Source: Pipra filicauda
Lineage: Eukaryota; Chordata; Aves; Passeriformes; Pipridae
DNA: 64,000 nucleotides
Direction of reading: 5' to 3'
Assembly: GCF_003945595.2 (NCBI RefSeq)
Contig: NW_024104765.1
Location: forward strand, 2,418,001 to 2,482,000
Shown piece after piece: positions 34,891-47,280 of the stretch. The notes beneath the pieces were generated by a model that made no database searches, was not told the DNA's origin, and saw only the letters and a list, made by a program, of their open reading frames with translations. Position numbers and translations under genes: made by a program. The stretch's first letter is position 1. Each line of letters begins with the position of its first letter.

Positions 34891-37800
34891 AAAATTATGG
34901 CTCTCCGTGTCAGTGATCTACTCAAGTAATAGCAGCTGATATGCCAACAGCGCTGGTCATGTTACGCCAAACCAGAGGAGCAGACACAGTGCCTCTTGGG
35001 GGCACTGGTGAAAACAAGACTGCCAGCAACATTTGCTATACGGCTTTTAAAAGGATGCAGCCTGTAGTTCTAGCACAGCTCTGCAGCATTGAATGGTCTT
35101 TTAAGTGAGGAAAGTGGTACAATACTATAATAATCAAAGCCCTTGAACAGGAGGTAGAAGCAGTGGGAAGGAGATGAAGCAAAGCTTTGAGCAGCCTGCA
35201 GTGTTATGCTCTGCCCCCAGGTACCTTCTGTAGCATCTATCAGAAACTAAAAAGTTGTTCAACACCGTCAGACTTGCTAAGTGCATCAGTAGTGACAGTG
35301 TGTAGCAATGGAAACACTTTAAAAACATTTGTGTCGAAGGAAAATAAGAATGTGGCAGATGTATAGAAAAGGTATGTGAATTAGTGCTAAACATAAATCT
35401 CCATTTTTGAAAACAAGAAGAAAGGTTCGTAATCTACATATATATTGAAAAAGCATTAGAGGCATAACTTTGGATAATGAGAAATAGAGAGGGGAAGAGA
35501 GAGAGGAATTTGTCCCCTAGTGCTGAGAAAGTGCCTCTGGCACAAATAGTCCAGAGTGCATCACATCTCTACCAAAGACAAAACTAGAGGAAGAGCTGTC
35601 CCAGATAGGGATAGTCCCATGGGCACAAGCTGATCACCAGCACTGCTAACAGCTTCTCTCTGTACTGAGGCAGTTAGCTTTCAGGCATCGTGCATGCAAA
35701 CGGTGATCTCCAACAGGCACACTGAAGCATCTGTGAAAGAATTTGAAGCTCAATATAATCTAGTATTATGATGATGTTTCATTTCTCATAACTGTTTCCA
35801 TCCTTCTATCCAATCTGCTACCCAAGGTGGGTCTGTGTGAACCTGACAACCGTTCTTGAGTTATCCCTGGAAGTAGTGGGTAAGTCTAGGTAAAATGGTG
35901 TGCACAAACCTCTTGGAAGAACTCCATTTCAAGAAAAGTTGTGCAGGAACTGCAGCTTCTATTGGGAGAAACACTGCAATACTGAGAGCATTGTCTTAGA
36001 AGAAGTCCTGTCTGACAGGCATTTATTACTGCAACATATGCAAAGAGAGTAGCGTAATTCTGGGTGAGCCTTTAAGACTCTCCTCTGGCAGATCATATCA
36101 GCTTTATCGACTAAACTGAGTATTTCAGATGGTGGAGAGAAACATGCATTTTCCCAGACGGTCATGTCTTCCATTGCACAGCACTGGGGAGCACAAGCCT
36201 CTCTTTTCAGGCTGCAATAATGACTCATGGATATTTTAGGGTTAGATGGCTTTGTAACAGTGATTTTGCATGCAGCTTTTGTACTGCAGAAACCCTGTGT
36301 ATAGTTGTCCACAAAGGACATGTATTTACCTTATCTTGTGTAGGAGTATCCTATAAGAGAACTCAAAGACTATGAGATTGAGTGCTGGTTTATCATAGGA
36401 CTATAATTTTTTAAACTCAGGTAACACAGTGATACAGGAGAAAAGGGTGAATTAGTAAATGAGGAGTTTTATCTGCATGATAGTAGTACAATACCTGTGC
36501 AGCACAGTGCAGTGCCATACATGTCATGTACCATTCAAAAAATATCAATCAAAAGAGGACCTAAAGCCTTTTAATATTATTTTTGCATACATGGAATTGA
36601 TGCACAAGTTCATTTTAGTTAATAAACTCATGGTAGTGACAGTGACTTAATTTGGAAAAGGCAGTGAGAAAGATTCTGACAAATCTCCAATGAAAAAACA
36701 AAGACTTTTAAGAGTATGAACTCACTTTGACACAAATTATGTACAACTTTGCAAGTACCAAAGTGAAAAAAGGTGTACAAAAATGTAGAAGTTCAAAAAT
36801 AATGTGAAAATGGAGTGTATGCATAATTTTTTAATCATTCATATTTCTGAATTACTTTTTTTGTGAGGAGGGAATTTAATTGAAAATTCTTAGGAAATTG
36901 TTATGGACAACAATTGAATTCCTGAAGACTGGCATGAAAAGTGCCAAAATTAAGTTCAAATCATGAGATTATTAGCCTCAACTCTCAGTAACATTTTCCC
37001 ATCTTTGTTAAAAATAAATACCAAATGAGTTAGTCTGTAAGAAGGGATGTAAATTTGAACAGAGCAATTTCTAAAGATGCAGTTGTATGGTCTGCAGTAA
37101 TACTTCAAATGCTTTTTGTCTCCACCTCAGAAATAAGCACTCTTTCTGTTGATTTTCCATTTGTCTTTGTTGTTGTTGCGGTTTTCAAATTTACTTCCAC
37201 CTGAAGTTCCAAACTGCTCATTTCTTGTTGGTTTTTTTGTTTCCTCCCCTTTTCCTTCACTGCTGACATGAATACAGCTGTTCAATCCCTCTGAGTCATT
37301 TTGAAACCTGTGAGAGACTGCTGCAAGCAATATCCTCCCTGATCATAACAATTTGATGTAGAGTCATTTCCTGTGCAGATCTAAAGAGGAAAGTAAATTG
37401 GAATTTTTTTTTCAGCTCGGAAGAAAACAGCAGTGTCAAATACCTGAAGTCATTGAAGACCTGATTTCAAAGATTATTTTAGGATTTAGGACCCATGACA
37501 CCTGCCTCATTTAGGATGCTACTGGTAATTGGCTACCAGATGTAGTTGCATTCCTTTCTAGCTGGTAGAAAGGGAGCAAAGCTTTAGGAAAGGCTAAAGC
37601 TGTGGTTAGTGTTGAAATGGTAAAAGCAGTGCTAAAGACCTTTGAAAGAAAATGGATGTCTCCAGTTCAGAGATGTTTTAAGATAACAGAAACTTTTTTT
37701 TAACCAATTTTGAAAATAGGCTTATACTCTTCATTATTTCCTGTACCAGTCTCTATTTAATCCTGTAGTATAAAGTTTAGCAATTTAAAAATAGTGCCAT

Positions 37801-38457
37801 AAAGGCAATATTTTTATTTTTAAGTAAATTGATGGTTCAAACATATTAATTTGTTCCTGTTACTCTTTGTATTTTGATAGCACATACAGTACCCATCTAC
37901 CTCCTAAGTTGTTGTATCTCTCTGTGCTAGGCAATATGTTGAGTACATTCAGATGTTACAGAGAAATCTTGTTCTAGAGGGCACACTGTAGAAAACAAAA
38001 CCAGAAATGTGCAACAAACAGAACAATAAACCTGAAGTATTGTATTCTGTGCTGGAAGATATTCAGAATGAATGTCAACTGTTTTATGACATTTGGCATG
38101 TTTTTAACATCTTTTTAAGCGTTGGAAAATAGAGGGAAAAATGTGCTAAAAGTTTTCTGGTACGAAACCGCCCAACTTTCATTGAACTGCCAAGGAAATT
38201 GGGAAAAAATGGGATAAAAAATATCAGCTGGAGATCACCAATAAGCATAAGCCAACTATATCAAACCACTGCAAAAAAAAGAAAAAAAACCCTGACCTTA
38301 TAGCTGTGTGGAAATATAACAGTTACATCTGGAAGGAGCACAGAGAAACTTTATTTTTCTACTTGCTACTGGAAAGTCACACCTCGAATCAAAATGTGCA
38401 GCTACTTATGGCAAAGAAGGGTAGAAAATTTGACCTCAGAGAAAAATAAACAAAAAA
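34891..38457. other. Unique sequence, no gene seen
   Basis: A GC-richer patch near 34900-35130 and another at about 35500-36330 stand out. The latter has a cysteine-containing 120-residue minus-strand frame (35959-36321), but no family, start context or splice sites support it. The rest is plain AT-rich DNA. Confidence 0.5.
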
Positions 38458-38488
38458 CAAAACAAACAAACAAACAAACAAACAAAAC
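38458..38488. repeat. (AAAC)n microsatellite
   Basis: About seven AAAC units within an A-rich stretch. It creates the low-complexity open frames on both strands here. Confidence 0.92.
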
Positions 38489-38623
38489 ACAAAAAAAGGA
38501 AGACATGGAAAGGCTTAGAAACAGAGAAGATAAAGGAACTTTTGTAACAGTCTTCAAAAACCTCCAATATAGATGCAGAAAAGGAGTCTTCATGTCCAGT
38601 GTGGATATGTTGAGGAAAGGGGT

Positions 38624-38870
38624 TGAATCATAGAATCATTTAAGTTGTAAAAGGTCTAAGATTGAGTCCAGCTGTTAACCCAGGACTGTCAAGTCCACCA
38701 CTACACCATGTTCCCAAGTGCCACATCTACATGGCTTTCAAATACCTCCAGGGGTGGTAATTCAACCATTTCCCTGGGCAGGCTGTTCCTGATTCCAGTG
38801 CCTGATGACCTTCTCTGTGAAAAAATTTTTCTTCTTTTGAGTTGAAACGTGCAAAATGCAGGTTGAGTGT
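38624..38870 (-). mobile_element. CR1 LINE copy E, 3' end only
   Basis: On the minus strand a short C-terminal CR1 piece reads SSGTGIRNSLPREMVELPPLEVFESHVDVALGNMV (38701-38805, quoted only as a landmark in part: LPREMVELPPLEVF and VDVALGNMV). The tail follows: GTGGACTTGACAGTCCTGG, CTCAATCTTAGACC and ATGATTCTATGATTC at 38624-38638. Upstream, the KKIFSQR segment is still recognisable near 38820-38850 before homology fades. The GNMV ending sets it apart from copies A and C. It is a dead fragment. Confidence 0.88.
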
Positions 38871-41800
38871 TAAGGTAAAGAGGGATACATGACATGTCTA
38901 GCTTTCTAGCAGTGAAAGTTGTTAGAAAGATGGTTATGCAAACAGGTTTTAGGAATGATGTCATATTTATTTCTAATTTGGGCAGGATCAGATGACTTCT
39001 TGGTGTTGTTGCCAGTTTTAATTTGTATGCTTCTATACAGGTTGGTCAGGGAGCTCACAAAAGGCACCTAAAACTTCTGTGAGCTATTACAGTACCTTGA
39101 CCAGTTAAAAAAATTTAGAGTTTACCTCTAGATTTACTCAAAAGTAATTACATTTTTTATTAAAATAGAAATTGAGATGATAGTTAGTTTTTCTCCAAAA
39201 TGAAAAGTTCTGTTTGAGAAATCCAATTTATATACAACCTATTTTTGCTTCATATATTGATAACATATTATTCTTATAAAGTAGTCTGTTCCTAAATTTT
39301 ATATTGATTTATTTTAAGTAGTCCATGTTACTAATAATTTAATTTCAAGATGCACAATGATTTTGTTTTTATTTCTTGTCTCCAGAGTATTTTTGTGTAT
39401 GTTCCTTTAAATTTTCTTGAAAAGCAATATTTTCTCAATACTAAGGCACATAAAAGCTTATCTCCAACTACAATTCTTTTTTTGGCAATTGGATATATGC
39501 AGCCGGTGGATAACTTTTGGTTTTGTATGAACTCTTCAAAATCCTGAGTGCCGTCATTTGTTGGCTACACATTGTAAAATATAGCAGTGTTGGAAAACTG
39601 CCACATCTTGAGGTCTGATCTGATATGCTTTTGCACAATCCTTTTAGGATTAGACTTTAGGAACCCTTTAATACATGGTACCAAGGGACACAAAATTAAT
39701 CCCCAAAATTATTTACTATTCTGCATAAATGACAAATGTAACTATTTTAAAAAATAAAATAGTAAACATTTTGTGAATAAATGCCCTAAACATAAAGACT
39801 AATAAATGATGTTCCACATGCTCAGCATCATTACAAACACAGCTTGTTCATTGCCTTCTGTTGCGCCTTTTATTTATTCAAATTTCAGACACCAGTACGG
39901 ATTCTATGATTCATAGATTTTTAAGTGTACTGAATGGGCAGGGGGGAAGAAAGGGAAAAAGGGAAAAAAACCAATAAACTTTTCATCATTGTTTTTCAGT
40001 ATAAGAAATGTCAAGAAGTTTTGTAATGGGGTGAAGTTCTATTACTATGAATGGTTTTTCACTAGTTTCACTTCTTTAATTGTTTGTGAATCACATGCAA
40101 AATCACCATTTTCAGAAATTTGTTCATTGGTTGAAAAGATTGAACAAATACTGTATAAGGATATATTCTAGTCCAAAAGCAGATCATGAGCTGGTGTGGA
40201 TACTGCTTCAAATAATCAATACATGCAATTTTGAATAGCAGCTGTTTGATAGGCTATGAAGAGTATGTGACATTCATCTATTCCCTGTATGGATTAATCC
40301 CTCTCTTAATTTACAGTTTCCGGTTTTCATCATTACCACTTTTAATCTGCTGCAGTGACTGCAAAATCTGCTACTTTGGCAGCCACTCCAATCAACAAGA
40401 TTTTTCAATGCTCTTAGGAAACAAATAAAAAGGGTTGTGAGCACAAATCAAGAACTATATCTAAAATAGAGAATAATTGCAAGTATACATCTGGGGTGAC
40501 ACTGAGTAAGTCCAGGAGAGTCACCTGAGTTTAAGCACTAGACTGGTATTGTTGAGTCCTTTCTCCACATGCGACAGTGATGAATGTCCTTAAGTCAGTC
40601 ACTTCCTCTCTCTGCTGCTGTATCTCTCAGTGATCCTGACCTCCTTTGTGAAGTGTTTTTTTATATCTATGCTAAATCAAGACTAGATGCTGTTATCAGT
40701 ATTATGACTGTATAGGCAAAAGTGACTGAGCTTGTCACTTATCTGCGCCTCTCCACATTGGGACTACTAGAATCTGTTTTGCCGATAGAAGGCACGTAGA
40801 CAGCATTGTCCTGTACTTTATGCGAAGATCTTAAGTCCTTTGAATTCTTAATATCTCACTAGGCAGTCAAAAGAAATGAAAAATAATGTCTCAGACCAGT
40901 GACTTTTCAAAGTACGACACAATAAAACCAGAATACCATATGTTCAAATGAAAAAAAAAAAAAAAGAAAAAACCAGGGACACCTTGGTTCTTACAAAACG
41001 TGGAGAAGCTGTGCTTTTTTTGGAAGTTACAGCAACAAAGATGAAGATGGAAGATTTGTGGTTAGCATCAATCACATATTAAAGAAGTCCAAATTAAACG
41101 TCTAGCAGATCAAGCTTTCATTGCTTCTCTAAAGACAAGGTGTATCTTTAAAGCAGTATTCAGACTATTTCCCTCTTTCAGAACATGCAGGGATACAAAT
41201 AAGGTTGAAAATATTTACAGACCTTTGAACTATTCTGTTCTACCTGATGCCTTTGTAGATTGCAAAAAAAGCATTTTAAGGAAAAGAAAAACATAATGAT
41301 GCTATCAACAGACACACAAAGAAAGCACAAGAGATAAAGGTATATATTAAAGCAAAGTTGATGGATAGCCATCATAGAAGTTGAGACATAAAAATATATG
41401 AATATTTCCATTTTTTCCAATTACTTTAAAATACTTTCAAATAACAGTTCTCAAGTCTCCAAGAATCAGTCTTGCTATTTTAATCTATTTGTATTAATCA
41501 TAGGACATGCAGGCTGAGCTGACCAGATTTGAGTACTTGCTGGTTCAGAGGACACAGGTACAATTTCACTTACTCCATCCCAAGGTAATGCTTAATATAA
41601 TTTTTTGACCTAGTATTCTCCACTGGTCCTCTCTGTGACATAGCTGCAAAATCCTATTAGTGTGCACTTTGCAAATCTGCAAAATGTATTTTTCTTCCTC
41701 TCTCTGATTATTGTAATATAGGACATACTGAATTGACTTATGATGCAGACTAACCCATCTAACTCCTGTTGTGATGAGTGGCAAGACCTACACAAATTTC

Positions 41801-44800
41801 AGGTGTTAGCCCCTTACTATCCCATTTGCTGGCATGACTTTTGGACTGGGTTAGGTGTTCTAAGTTAATATCTCCTATTTACAATGAATTTCACTGCAAC
41901 AAATTATACTCAGTGGGAAAAAAAGTATTTTACCTCACTGAATTTTAGTCAGTAAGTTTCAGTTGAAACCTGCACTTTGAAAAGTTCACTCACCTTTACG
42001 TTGTCAGCTAGGGTGCATTTTGAAGTAATAACCTTTAAAACAATGAAGAGATGCTTTCCCTTCTTTTTGTATCCTAGACCGGCAAACAGAATATATAAAA
42101 AATTTTGATCATGCACAGAGAAACACCTCTTCCCCCCCCAGTACATTTTTGCTCAGTAAGGCCCAAATCTGGCTGCATGTAATGCTTGGTGTCAATGTGA
42201 ACCCTTTGTACCCTTTTCAGCTGTTGACTGACTGATTTGGTAGCCTGGTTTTGGTTGGGGTTTTTTTTGGTTTTGGTTTGTATTTTTTGTTTGTTTCTTT
42301 AACAGGTTAATTATTCTAGAATCTGTATATGGAAGACTGCTCATTTTTGGGGGAATAGTGCCTTCCAGTTTTGCAAATGCTGTCAGGCAATGTTTTTTTA
42401 TGAAGGCTTTTCATTTTTATGGATTAGTGTTAAAATGATGATTTAACATAGGAAAATCTGGAAATTATTCTTGCTCTTTGGAATTAAGATCTTTTTCCTA
42501 TTCATTCACATTCATGCAATAAGGCTCTCCCTATAGAATTCCTGATGAGGAATCTATGCTTCATTTTGTTTTATCATCTACAAATACACACTAACTACTC
42601 TGTTAATAGGTATTTATAGAGGAGGGGGGAAGAAATTTTTCCTGGAGCAAGTTTTTTATAATGAATACTGATAATAAAAAAAGATTTCAGTTAAAGATTA
42701 GGAGAAAAGAGAAAAAACCTCAGTAGCTACAATATGCTCTGCATTTTCCTTAGAAAGCATAATATGAAGTAGTACTGATAAGACATACTCCAAATTCAGT
42801 GGTGGTTACGTCTGATACTAACAATTCAGCACATTACAGATCCAGCCTGAGCACAAGGCATTCTTTGCTGTGCACATCTCTAGGCTTATGTGATCTGGTA
42901 CAATTTTAAAATAATTTTTTCATATGACCTCTCTCTTTACAATAAGACAGGTTTTTCTCAGAAAAAAGTGCTAAACTAAGCTATGAATAATGAACTATTT
43001 TCCAGTCAGCTGCACCTTGTCACACTTGTCCACATATATATATATACACACTTTGTACTTGAAGATACTAAGACATCAACAGAGTCAAAACCTGGAGCAC
43101 ACTTCAAATTTTTAACATTTTATATTTTAGTAGTTCTCTTCTTTTTTCTCCCTGTTTGCTCTGTGGAATTTTGGAAGTGACTGTGCAGGAGTAGCACAGA
43201 CATCTGCTGCAGTACTTTACTTGGTGTCTCAGGAAGAGCATTACCTGACACCGGTACATTAAGTCAGACAGAGTCACTTAAATTCTGTGCTTCAGCTGTA
43301 TAAGCAGAATTTAGGGGAGAAATATTTTCAGCTTCATTAAAAATAAAGAATAACATAAATTATTTTTCTTATAATAATTATAGGTTTTTAAAGAATGGAA
43401 CTAGTATCACCAATTTTTTTTCTTTATGGATACTAAAATTTTCCACAGAATATTAAAAATCAATAGTTGAATTTTTAAAATTTATGAATCCACTAAGATA
43501 ACCCACATAGTTCTTAATGCTTTTCTCCATAGTGCTTTGATGAAGGTTGCCATTTTTGGCAGCATTAATGGATTTTATTTGTAGGTATTAGTAATTAATT
43601 ATACTGTAATCAGAGCAATGTGCTGTTTCATGAAATAATAAGTCTTCAGCTGTATGTATTCTGGGGCAAGATGTACAGAAGTAGAATTAGTAAAAGAGTG
43701 TAGCTTTACATTAATTTCTTTGCATGTCTTTTGCTTCTTAAAACAGTTGAAAATAGAAGTAAATGCTGGTCGAGAAAGGAATGCAGCAGAATAGAACAAG
43801 GAACAGAGGTGAGAAAAGTTTAGATTGAATCCTTTATGTATTTAAATTAAAAAATGTAACGCCAACAATTTTATAAAGGGCCATGATAATTCACACGGAA
43901 AAATAAAAAGAGAGCCCTTCATTTCAAGGCTGTTTTTCAAATTTTATCTAGGTCATTGTGCAACAGGGACCAAGTATTAGCTCTGGCATAATGCTAGGAA
44001 AGACAATGAAGTCAGTCCACAGATGAATTTTGTCCTAACCATTGCTACCAACTCCTGATTAACTCACAACTCTACACAGACTGATTTAGTCATTTAAAAC
44101 TCCCAAAGTATATGTATATATCCACAGAATAAAGTCGTGTCTTATACCAAATGGCATCCTTGTGAGAAGATAGCCAGAGACTGAATATTTGTTCTTGTTC
44201 TCAATAATAGTAATTGTTACCAGTAGAGTTTGTGGTCTATGGTTCCTGTTAATACTAATATTGGGACTGCTTATTTTCTCACTTCCATTTTTCTGCAATT
44301 CATTCTGCAGCCTGAATTTGGCTCTGTTGATGAGAAAATTTGTGTTCCTACTTCTGATCCCTGCTCTACACCACTCTCTCATCTACTAACCCCCATCTTC
44401 CTTTACTGGCTCTTTCTTTTTTCCTTCACCATCCCTCACCCTGGCATCTTTCCACTGATGTTTTCCTCTTGAAACTGCAGTTATGCTTTAAGCCTCTACC
44501 CTCATTAAGACAAAAAAAGCTCACCAGACAACCATAGGTTTGCCTTGGTTTTGTTCTCTTTTCTGATTCCTACCCTTTTAAAAACTCTTGAATTCTTTTT
44601 ATTTTTTTAACCACTACAGTTTATTCAAAGAGTATGGTGAAATGTGGGCAATATGTGAAATTCATTAGACATTTGACTCAATTCACTGTTTTCCCACAAA
44701 AAGAAAGGTTTTAAAATATGCTTTTATTTAGATTAGAAAAATTTAAAAGATATTGAGCTTAAATTACTTCTTTACCGGAAAAATCTTTTATCGATGGTAA

Positions 44801-45579
44801 AAAGATAGATTAGAGGAATACTTAAGCTCTAAAGGTCATTATGAACGCTTCATAATTCTGGTTTAGAATCTTGTTAAGTGATATTGAGCAACCAACTAAT
44901 TTAAATGTGCAAAGAAGACTGTACATCAGGGAGTTGGTATGTAAGAAAAAACAAACCAGACTCAAAAGCAAAAGACATCTCAGTAAAAACTTCTGTGCAG
45001 TGCAAGAATTTCCAGGACTTTCATTTTAATTTAATTAACTTCAGCAACAATTAAGTTTTGCATGGAAAATATTCTTCTCTTTGCTTACTTCAGTCTTCTG
45101 TCAGCTATTCCTTTGATTGTAACCACCAGCAGAAAGTGTGCTTGGGTGTGGCAGTGGCCTCATTTTAGAGAAATATGAAACAGGTTAGAAAAACACTAAT
45201 AAAACTTGGGAGGAAAATAGTCTATGATGTCAACAGAACCTTCAAATCTATGAACCACATTTATTAAAAAAATAAATATACACTTATGTCACGGTCTTGT
45301 CATTAACATTTAATGTGCAAAAAGTGGGTGAGTATTCTATATTTAATTAAAACACAAAATTATGACTTCCATCTGGACATGCAGACCTGAGAAGGAGCTT
45401 AAGGTGCACAAAAAATTTACATCTGGTATTCATATATTAGTGTGGGGGGGATATTTTAACCACATCAGGTATCGCATCATTCCTCTAGTGTAGAATAAAT
45501 GTGACACTTTTTGTATTAATGTTTGAATACATTTTCAATATTTGAAGTTTCTCAGGTACTTGTATAGAGTTTAAAACAT
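38871..45579. other. Unique AT-rich sequence, no gene seen
   Basis: About 6.7 kb without an exon. It holds an A-run near 40950-40965, a MIR-like patch near 40490-40650, T/G-rich low complexity at about 42240-42300 and a short (TA)n at 43035-43046. Open frames of up to 98 residues (for example 44086-44382, minus) match no family. Confidence 0.5.
40490..40650 (+). repeat. Possible ancient MIR-type SINE remnant
   Basis: The order TTTAAGCACTAGACTGG, TTGAGTCCTTTC, then GTCCTTAAGTCAGTCACTTC and CTCTCTGCTGCTG echoes the MIR core and its CAAGTCACTTAACCTCTCTG segment. The match is diverged, and the tail is not clear. Confidence 0.35.
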
Positions 45580-45600
45580 GGGGGGGGGGGAGGGGGGGGG
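45580..45600. repeat. G11-A-G9 run
   Basis: Eleven G, one A, nine G on the plus strand. It can form G-quadruplexes and is prone to sequencing length errors. Confidence 0.95.
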
Positions 45601-45922
45601 AGAATCACAGCTTCCCAGGGTCAGGAGATCTCTTCAGTTATTTACATTTCTTATTTTTATTTTATTTTTTGGTTCCTTTGGAAACACACAGAATGTTCTT
45701 TTTCTCAGTGCTGCTTTTTCGGTAATTCTTTTATTCTACATTTGGTGCCAAGGAGCACAGACCATGTTAAATCTAAACAGCAGTCTGCAATCTCCTTAAC
45801 CATATGCTATTTTTACAGCAGGTGACCTGTGGAAATGCTCTTTGTCAACCAAATCCTCCTCCTCTTGGCTTGTCACTCTGCTTGTTTACACCGGGGCTAA
45901 TCCTGGTGCTGTCACACTGCAG

Positions 45923-46073
45923 CCACCAAAGCCACCATCTGCTCTTTGCCCTACTCCAGCCTTTGATCAAACAGTAAACAAATCCTTCAGGATAGGGACG
46001 AATTTCCTGGGTGTTGACCATACGGCAACATATTTGGTCATTGTGTGGAGCCTGTGTAGCACTGTAGTCGCTG
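45923..46073 (+). other. Weak candidate exon flanked by AG and GTAAGT
   Basis: An open stretch of 151 bases lies between an AG (TCACACTGCAG, ending 45922) and a strong donor, CTG then GTAAGTAA, at 46074. Upstream pyrimidines are only moderate. The translation (from PPKPPSALCPTPAF to CSTVVAG) matches no protein known to me, so if it is real it could equally be a noncoding-RNA exon. Chance is the likelier explanation. Confidence 0.12.
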
Positions 46074-47235
46074 GTAAGTAATGTGTATTTCCATCATCTT
46101 CACTTGGAGTTGCGGAGATTTCTCTATGCAGAAACAGATCACTCTCACCTACCTCAGAAGTGGCAAAGGTATTTGCGCGTGGTTTTGAAATAAGGTTATC
46201 AAGTGGTCATCATGTGCCTCAGAGTGGCAAAGGCTAACATCATACAGGGAAAGGGAAAAGACCATGATGACTTCCCTGCAGTCTCACCTGAGACATATTT
46301 GCTGACAAGGAGTTCCAGTGACCCAGAAAGGTGTTGATTAAGAATTGTTTTCTTGGCTATGCTTGAATAGACTTGAAACTCAAATGATAAGACTGGGTAG
46401 CTGCAAGAGGAAATCCAAAATGGCAAAGGGGATCCTGATTTTTTGACAAAGGAATTGTAGTGGCTGAAGCCACTACAATACAGACCAGTAAGCCTTGGCA
46501 CATCTTGTTTTTGCTGGGAAGGCAACTGCTGAGCAAAGATGGGACACAATATATCACTTTTCCCTCTGTGTTCATGGGGTTGGAGCACTGAATAGTACAA
46601 TTCTTGCTAAATTCTGCAAAACTGCATCTGACATTGCTTGAGATAGGACAGAGGCTAACACAGTCGCTGAGTAAGCATGACTGGTGGGCCTTAAAATATC
46701 TGCAGACTATAACAGAATTGCTGAACTAACAAGCTGCTGAGACAGCATAATGAATAGAACATTGCAATAACTTCGTGGCTAAGACAACTGTAAAAAAAGA
46801 AAAGGGAAGAGCTGTCTCTCCGCCAGTTTCAAAGAACTACCTCTCCAGTCTCTTTGTGTTTGAACTGGAATCTATTCAGCAAAATAGCAGAAGGACAGCC
46901 TGGACAGCTGAGAATGCATGTGGCCAGTGGGTCATGGCATTATAAGGAGATAAAAGACAACTCAGAAATTCATCAGTGTGGGGTCAGCAGAAGAGAATCA
47001 GCGTTGCAGGTGCCAGGGGCTGGGAAAGGTGAGCATTTTCTCCAATAAGCATGACATACTGGGTAGGATATGCCTGGATCTCCCCATGCTTTTAGTGTGA
47101 CTTCTAGGTGCCAATGGCCGAAGAGTGACTCATAACCAGAATGCTATGCTGCAAATGACTTTGTGCTGCAGAGTTTATTATAAATATCCTCTGCCTTTTA
47201 TATAATTTTGTTACTTACCTTATAGGATTGCTACA

Positions 47236-47280
47236 AAGATAGGTAGATAGATACATACACACACACATGCATACATATTC
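47236..47280. repeat. GATA/CA/CATA microsatellite-like run
   Basis: Imperfect units of TAGA, TACA and CA in a row. Confidence 0.7.

Noticed and set aside
35959..36321. 120-residue minus-strand frame with many cysteines
   Set aside because: Cysteine spacing fits no known family and no signal peptide or splice site supports it.
39899..39916. ATTCTATGATTCATAG, resembling a CR1 tail
   Set aside because: No CR1 sequence on either side, so the short match is taken as chance.
46199..46600. 133-residue minus-strand frame
   Set aside because: No family resemblance; no supporting signals.
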